A DNA stretch of 64,000 nt from Stutzerimonas urumqiensis (lineage in GTDB: Bacteria > Pseudomonadota > Gammaproteobacteria > Pseudomonadales > Pseudomonadaceae): positions 62,001-126,000 of the forward strand of contig NZ_RBZQ01000007.1 in the NCBI RefSeq assembly GCF_003640395.1, in the 5' to 3' direction. Made by a program: the position numbers and the translations under genes. Positions 61,254 to 64,000 of the stretch are shown in pieces. Below the pieces are notes generated by a model. It was not told the DNA's origin. It saw only the letters and a program-made list of their open reading frames with translations, and made no database searches. The stretch's first letter is position 1. Every line of letters starts with the position of its first letter.

Positions 61254-62390
61254 ATCAAACCCTTATTCGCAAAAGGCCCTTCGCTCGGTGTGCGCCTGTT
61301 GGCGCTCGTCGTGCTGTCGGTCGCCCTGATGGTGGTGGACGCCCGCTTCAACTCGCTCAAGCCCGTGCGCAGCGAGATGGGACTGGTGCTGATGCCGTTC
61401 TACTGGCTTGCCGAAATGCCGGCCCGGCTATGGGACGGCATGACCGAGCAGATCACCAGTCGCAGCACCCTGATGGCCGAGAACGAAAAGCTCAAGGCCG
61501 AGGCGTTGCTGATGCAGCGGCGGTTGCAGAAGCTGGCCGCGCTGACCGAACAGAACGTGCGCCTGCGCGAACTGCTCAATTCGTCGGCGCTGGTCGACGA
61601 CGAAGTGCTTGCCGCCGAACTCATCGGCGTCGACCCCAACCCATACACCCACCGCATCCTGATCGACAAAGGTGAAAAGGATGGGGTGTTCCTCGGCCAG
61701 CCGGTGCTCGATGCCAGCGGGCTGATGGGGCAGGTCGTGGAGGTGATGCCCTATACCGCGCGCGTCCTGCTGCTGACCGACAGCACCCACAGCATTCCGG
61801 TGCAGGTCAACCGCAACGGGCTCCGCGCGATTGCCAGCGGCACGGGCAATCCCGAGCGTCTGGAGCTGCGGCATGTCGCCGATACGGCCGACATCAAGGT
61901 CGGCGATCTGCTGGTCAGCTCCGGTCTGGGGCAGCGCTTTCCGTCCGGCTATCCGGTGGCGACCGTCACCGAGGTGGTGCATGACGCCGGACAGCCGTTC
62001 GCGATCGTGCGGGCGATGCCGACGGCGGCGCTCAATCGCAGTCGCTACCTGCTGCTGGTGTTCACCGACCAGCGCACCCCCGAACAACGCGCGAACGATT
62101 CGGCGATCGCCGCCGAGCAGGCCGCCGAAGCTCCGGCTGGGGAGGCGACGCCGGCATCGGGAAGCGCCGCCACCGCCGAGCCGACACCAGCCGCACCGAC
62201 CGCCGCACCCGCCCCAGCCACACCGAACGCAACCACACCGAATACAGCCACGCCGAACGCACGTACACCGAGCACAGCCGCGCCGGGGCCATCCGATGCG
62301 CGCGGTCCGGATGCACCGCCGTCGCCGTCGAGCGAGCAGACGAGGCCGTCGACTCCGCCAGCCGTGCCTGCTGACCAGGGGGCGCAATGA
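61254..62390 (+). CDS. mreC: Rod-shape protein MreC, apparently starting at an ATC codon
   Basis: The 378-residue protein has one membrane helix near the N-terminus, a coiled coil (NEKLKAEALLMQRRLQKLAALTEQ region), a periplasmic beta-barrel domain (LIDKGEKDGVFLGQPVLDA, GDLLVSSGLGQRFPSGYPVA) and a C-terminal Ala/Pro/Thr-rich tail. It links MreB to the cell-wall synthases. The conserved start (IKPLFAKGPSLGVRLL, matching E. coli MKPIFSRGPSLQIRLI) maps to ATC 61254, five bases after GAGGAAG. No ATG, GTG or TTG exists between the in-frame stop at 61203 and that point. GTG 61290 is the first ordinary start and would remove 12 conserved residues. Confidence 0.9.
   Translation: MKPLFAKGPSLGVRLLALVVLSVALMVVDARFNSLKPVRSEMGLVLMPFYWLAEMPARLWDGMTEQITSRSTLMAENEKLKAEALLMQRRLQKLAALTEQNVRLRELLNSSALVDDEVLAAELIGVDPNPYTHRILIDKGEKDGVFLGQPVLDASGLMGQVVEVMPYTARVLLLTDSTHSIPVQVNRNGLRAIASGTGNPERLELRHVADTADIKVGDLLVSSGLGQRFPSGYPVATVTEVVHDAGQPFAIVRAMPTAALNRSRYLLLVFTDQRTPEQRANDSAIAAEQAAEAPAGEATPASGSAATAEPTPAAPTAAPAPATPNATTPNTATPNARTPSTAAPGPSDARGPDAPPSPSSEQTRPSTPPAVPADQGAQ
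62217..62276 (+). repeat. 15-bp minisatellite in the mreC 3' end
   Basis: Four imperfect 15-base units start at 62217, 62232, 62247 and 62262, based on GCCACACCGAACGCA. They encode a five-residue repeat of the ATPNA/TTPNT/ARTPS type in the C-terminal tail of MreC. Confidence 0.75.
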
Positions 62391-62878
62391 TAGGTACCCG
62401 TCCCAACAACGGCTGGGTGATCTGGCTGACGTTCGCCATCGGCCTGCTGCTCAGCGTGGCGCCGATGCCGGAATTCATGGAGGTCGGCAGGCCGCTGTGG
62501 GTGGCGTTGTTCCTGAGCTACTGGACGCTTTACGTGCCTCACCGCATCGGTATGGGAACGGCATGGTTGCTGGGGCTGGCCGCCGACGTGCTGTACGGCA
62601 CGCTGCTGGGCCAGAACGCCCTGGTGCTGACGCTGGTGGCCTTTCTGGTATTGCTGCTCCAGCAACGGTTGCGCATGTTCCCGATGTGGCAGCAGAGCCT
62701 CGTCCTGCTGGTGGTGTTCGGGCTGGCCCAGCTGGTTCGGCTATGGCTGAACGTGCTGGCCGGCAGCCCGCCGCCGCCGACGCTGCCTTTCCTTCTGCCG
62801 GTGCTGGTCAGCGCGCTGCTGTGGCCCTGGATGTTCGTCGCCCTGCGTGGCATCAGGACGCGCCTGCAGGTCAACTGA
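62387..62878 (+). CDS. mreD: Rod-shape protein MreD
   Basis: The 163-residue inner-membrane protein has five hydrophobic segments (WVIWLTFAIGLLLSVAPMP, WVALFLSYWTLYVPHRIG and others). It belongs to the MreD family of the elongasome, with the motif LGLAADVLYGTLLGQNAL. Its ATG overlaps the mreC stop (ATGA), so the two are coupled. Confidence 0.95.
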   Translation: MIGTRPNNGWVIWLTFAIGLLLSVAPMPEFMEVGRPLWVALFLSYWTLYVPHRIGMGTAWLLGLAADVLYGTLLGQNALVLTLVAFLVLLLQQRLRMFPMWQQSLVLLVVFGLAQLVRLWLNVLAGSPPPPTLPFLLPVLVSALLWPWMFVALRGIRTRLQVN

Positions 62879-62917
62879 GCCGACCCGCACGGGCGAGTCG
62901 GACCGAAGGAGGGCCTC

Positions 62918-63502
62918 ATGGCCGCTTTGTACCTCGCCTCCGCGTCGCCCCGGCGCGCCGAATTGCTGCAGCAGATCGGCGTACCGTTCGATATTCGTAT
63001 CCGCCCGATAGACGAAACCCTGTTGCCGGGCGAGCAACCGGCGGCCTACGTTGAGCGCCTGGCCCGCGCCAAGGCGAAGGCGGTGCTCGAAACCCTGACC
63101 GTACCGGCCTGTGTGCTGGGCTCGGACACCGCTGTGGTGCTCGCGGGGCGGGTGCTTGGCAAGCCTGCCGACCGGGACGACGCCATCGCCATGCTCGAGG
63201 CCCTGTCGGGGCGCGAGCACCAGGTGTTCACCGGGGTCGCGGTGCTCGACCGCACCAGCTGCCAGGTCGAGGTGGTCGACACCCGGGTGCGCTTTCGCCG
63301 GTTGCGTCGCGATGAGATCGAGGCCTACTGGGCCACCGGGGAACCGTGCGACAAGGCCGGTGCTTATGGCATCCAGGGACTTGGCGCCGTGTTCGTCGAG
63401 CGTATCGAGGGCAGCTACAGCGGGGTGGTCGGCTTGCCGCTGTGCGAAACTGCCCGCCTGCTCGAAGAATTTGGGTTATATGGCTGGAGACCGGAGGCCT
63501 GA
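62918..63502 (+). CDS. maf: Maf-family nucleotide pyrophosphatase
   Basis: The 194-residue protein shows [21 protein letters not shown] and a later [18 protein letters not shown], the Maf signatures. [29 protein letters not shown]-type text closes the domain. It hydrolyses dTTP and UTP or modified nucleotides to monophosphates. GGAGG lies about eight bases before the ATG. The mreD-maf-rng order is standard. Confidence 0.95.
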   Translation: MAALYLASASPRRAELLQQIGVPFDIRIRPIDETLLPGEQPAAYVERLARAKAKAVLETLTVPACVLGSDTAVVLAGRVLGKPADRDDAIAMLEALSGREHQVFTGVAVLDRTSCQVEVVDTRVRFRRLRRDEIEAYWATGEPCDKAGAYGIQGLGAVFVERIEGSYSGVVGLPLCETARLLEEFGLYGWRPEA

Positions 63503-63540
63503 GCCTCGACGAGTCACCACACGGCTGCCGGGAAGCGAAA

Positions 63541-64000
63541 ATGAGCGAAGAAATTCTGATGAACATCACCCCGATGGAATCGCGGGTGGCCGTGGTCGAG
63601 AACGGTGTCCTGCAAGAGGTGCACGTCGAGCGCACCCAGCGCCGCGGCATCGTCGGGAATATCTACAAGGGCAAGGTCGTGCGCGTGCTGCCGGGCATGC
63701 AGGCGGCGTTCGTGGACATCGGTCTCGATCGCGCGGCGTTCATCCACGCCTCGGAAATCTCGACGCGCGAGGCCAACGCGGTGGAACCGATCAGCGCGCT
63801 CGTGCAGGAAGGGCAGGCCCTGATCGTGCAGGTGACCAAGGACCCGATCGGCACCAAAGGCGCCCGGCTCACCACCCAGCTGTCCATCCCGTCGCGCTAC
63901 CTGGTCTACATGCCGCGCACCGCGCACGTCGGCATCTCGCTGAAGATCGAGGACGAGGCCGAGCGCGAGCGGCTCAAGCAGGCGGTGGCCGATTGCATCG
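63541..64000 (+). CDS. rng: Ribonuclease G, 3' end outside window
   Basis: The first 153 residues are present. They start MSEEILMNITPMESRVAVVENG and contain the S1-domain text RGIVGNIYKGKVVRVLPGMQ and AAFVDIGLDRAAFIHASEI, typical of RNase G (CafA). It matures 16S rRNA 5' ends. The frame runs through the right edge. It is probably co-transcribed with maf. Confidence 0.95.
   Translation, partial: MSEEILMNITPMESRVAVVENGVLQEVHVERTQRRGIVGNIYKGKVVRVLPGMQAAFVDIGLDRAAFIHASEISTREANAVEPISALVQEGQALIVQVTKDPIGTKGARLTTQLSIPSRYLVYMPRTAHVGISLKIEDEAERERLKQAVADCI

Overview
This is a 64 kb piece of a high-G+C gammaproteobacterial chromosome, almost certainly a Pseudomonas-type organism and most likely the Stutzerimonas (P. 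stutzeri) group. The grounds are protein-level recognition and gene order. From memory, the run lon-like / fklB / ispB / rplU / rpmA / obgE / proB / creA / rpsT / murJ / ribF / ileS / lspA / fkpB / ispH / type IV pilus minor pilins / thiO and the run gatBAC / mreBCD / maf / rng are both standard Pseudomonas blocks. I could not run a database search, so the species is inference.

Layout: 1-3.4 kb holds the end of a Lon-family protease, two small Pseudomonas-type unknown genes and the FKBP isomerase FklB. 3.5-16.5 kb is a core block of polyprenyl synthesis, ribosomal proteins L21, L27 and S20, the ribosome-assembly GTPase Obg, proline synthesis, lipid II flippase, flavin synthesis, Ile-tRNA synthetase, signal peptidase II and IspH. 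16.5-24.1 kb (minus strand) is the minor pilin / PilY1 operon that primes and tips type IV pili. 24.2-27.9 kb has thiO, a SUI1-like factor and speA. 27.9-34.3 kb is more accessory: a soluble hybrid sensor kinase, membrane proteins, a MATE exporter and a chemoreceptor. 34.3-35.2 kb is a non-coding tandem duplication full of REP-like palindromes, followed by a 5'-truncated SdiA-regulated-type gene. 35.9-38.8 kb carries a DMT-type membrane protein, two DUF4136 lipoproteins, cmoM and a MazG-like hydrolase. 38.8-45.6 kb is the fructose PTS (cra, fruB, fruK, fruA) with a Cra operator. 45.6-46.7 kb is a REP / RAYT transposase locus. 46.7-56.5 kb has prfC, an ornithine decarboxylase, a SIMPL-domain protein, the redox two-component pair RoxSR, an AEC transporter, two tandem cation exchangers and an RlpA-like protein. 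56.6-64 kb is gatCAB and, divergently, mreBCD-maf-rng, running off the right edge.

Functional themes are translation (L21, L27, S20, IleS, GatCAB, PrfC, CmoM, a SUI1 factor, Obg), envelope and cell shape (MurJ, MreBCD, LspA, RlpA, IspB), surface motility (minor pilins, PilY1, chemoreceptor), polyamines (SpeA and SpeC, two routes to putrescine), fructose uptake and redox signalling. No phage, integron, CRISPR array, toxin-antitoxin pair, insertion sequence of classical type, rRNA or tRNA gene was recognised.

The points most worth a second look are: a likely AUC start codon for MreC; the 169-bp tandem REP units beside a RAYT gene; the 434-bp tandem duplication next to a truncated gene; the low-G+C N-terminal half of PilY1; a Cys-for-Asn change in one of two tandem exchangers; and a Fur-like site nested in a perfect inverted repeat. 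I found no convincing wholly new multi-gene system.
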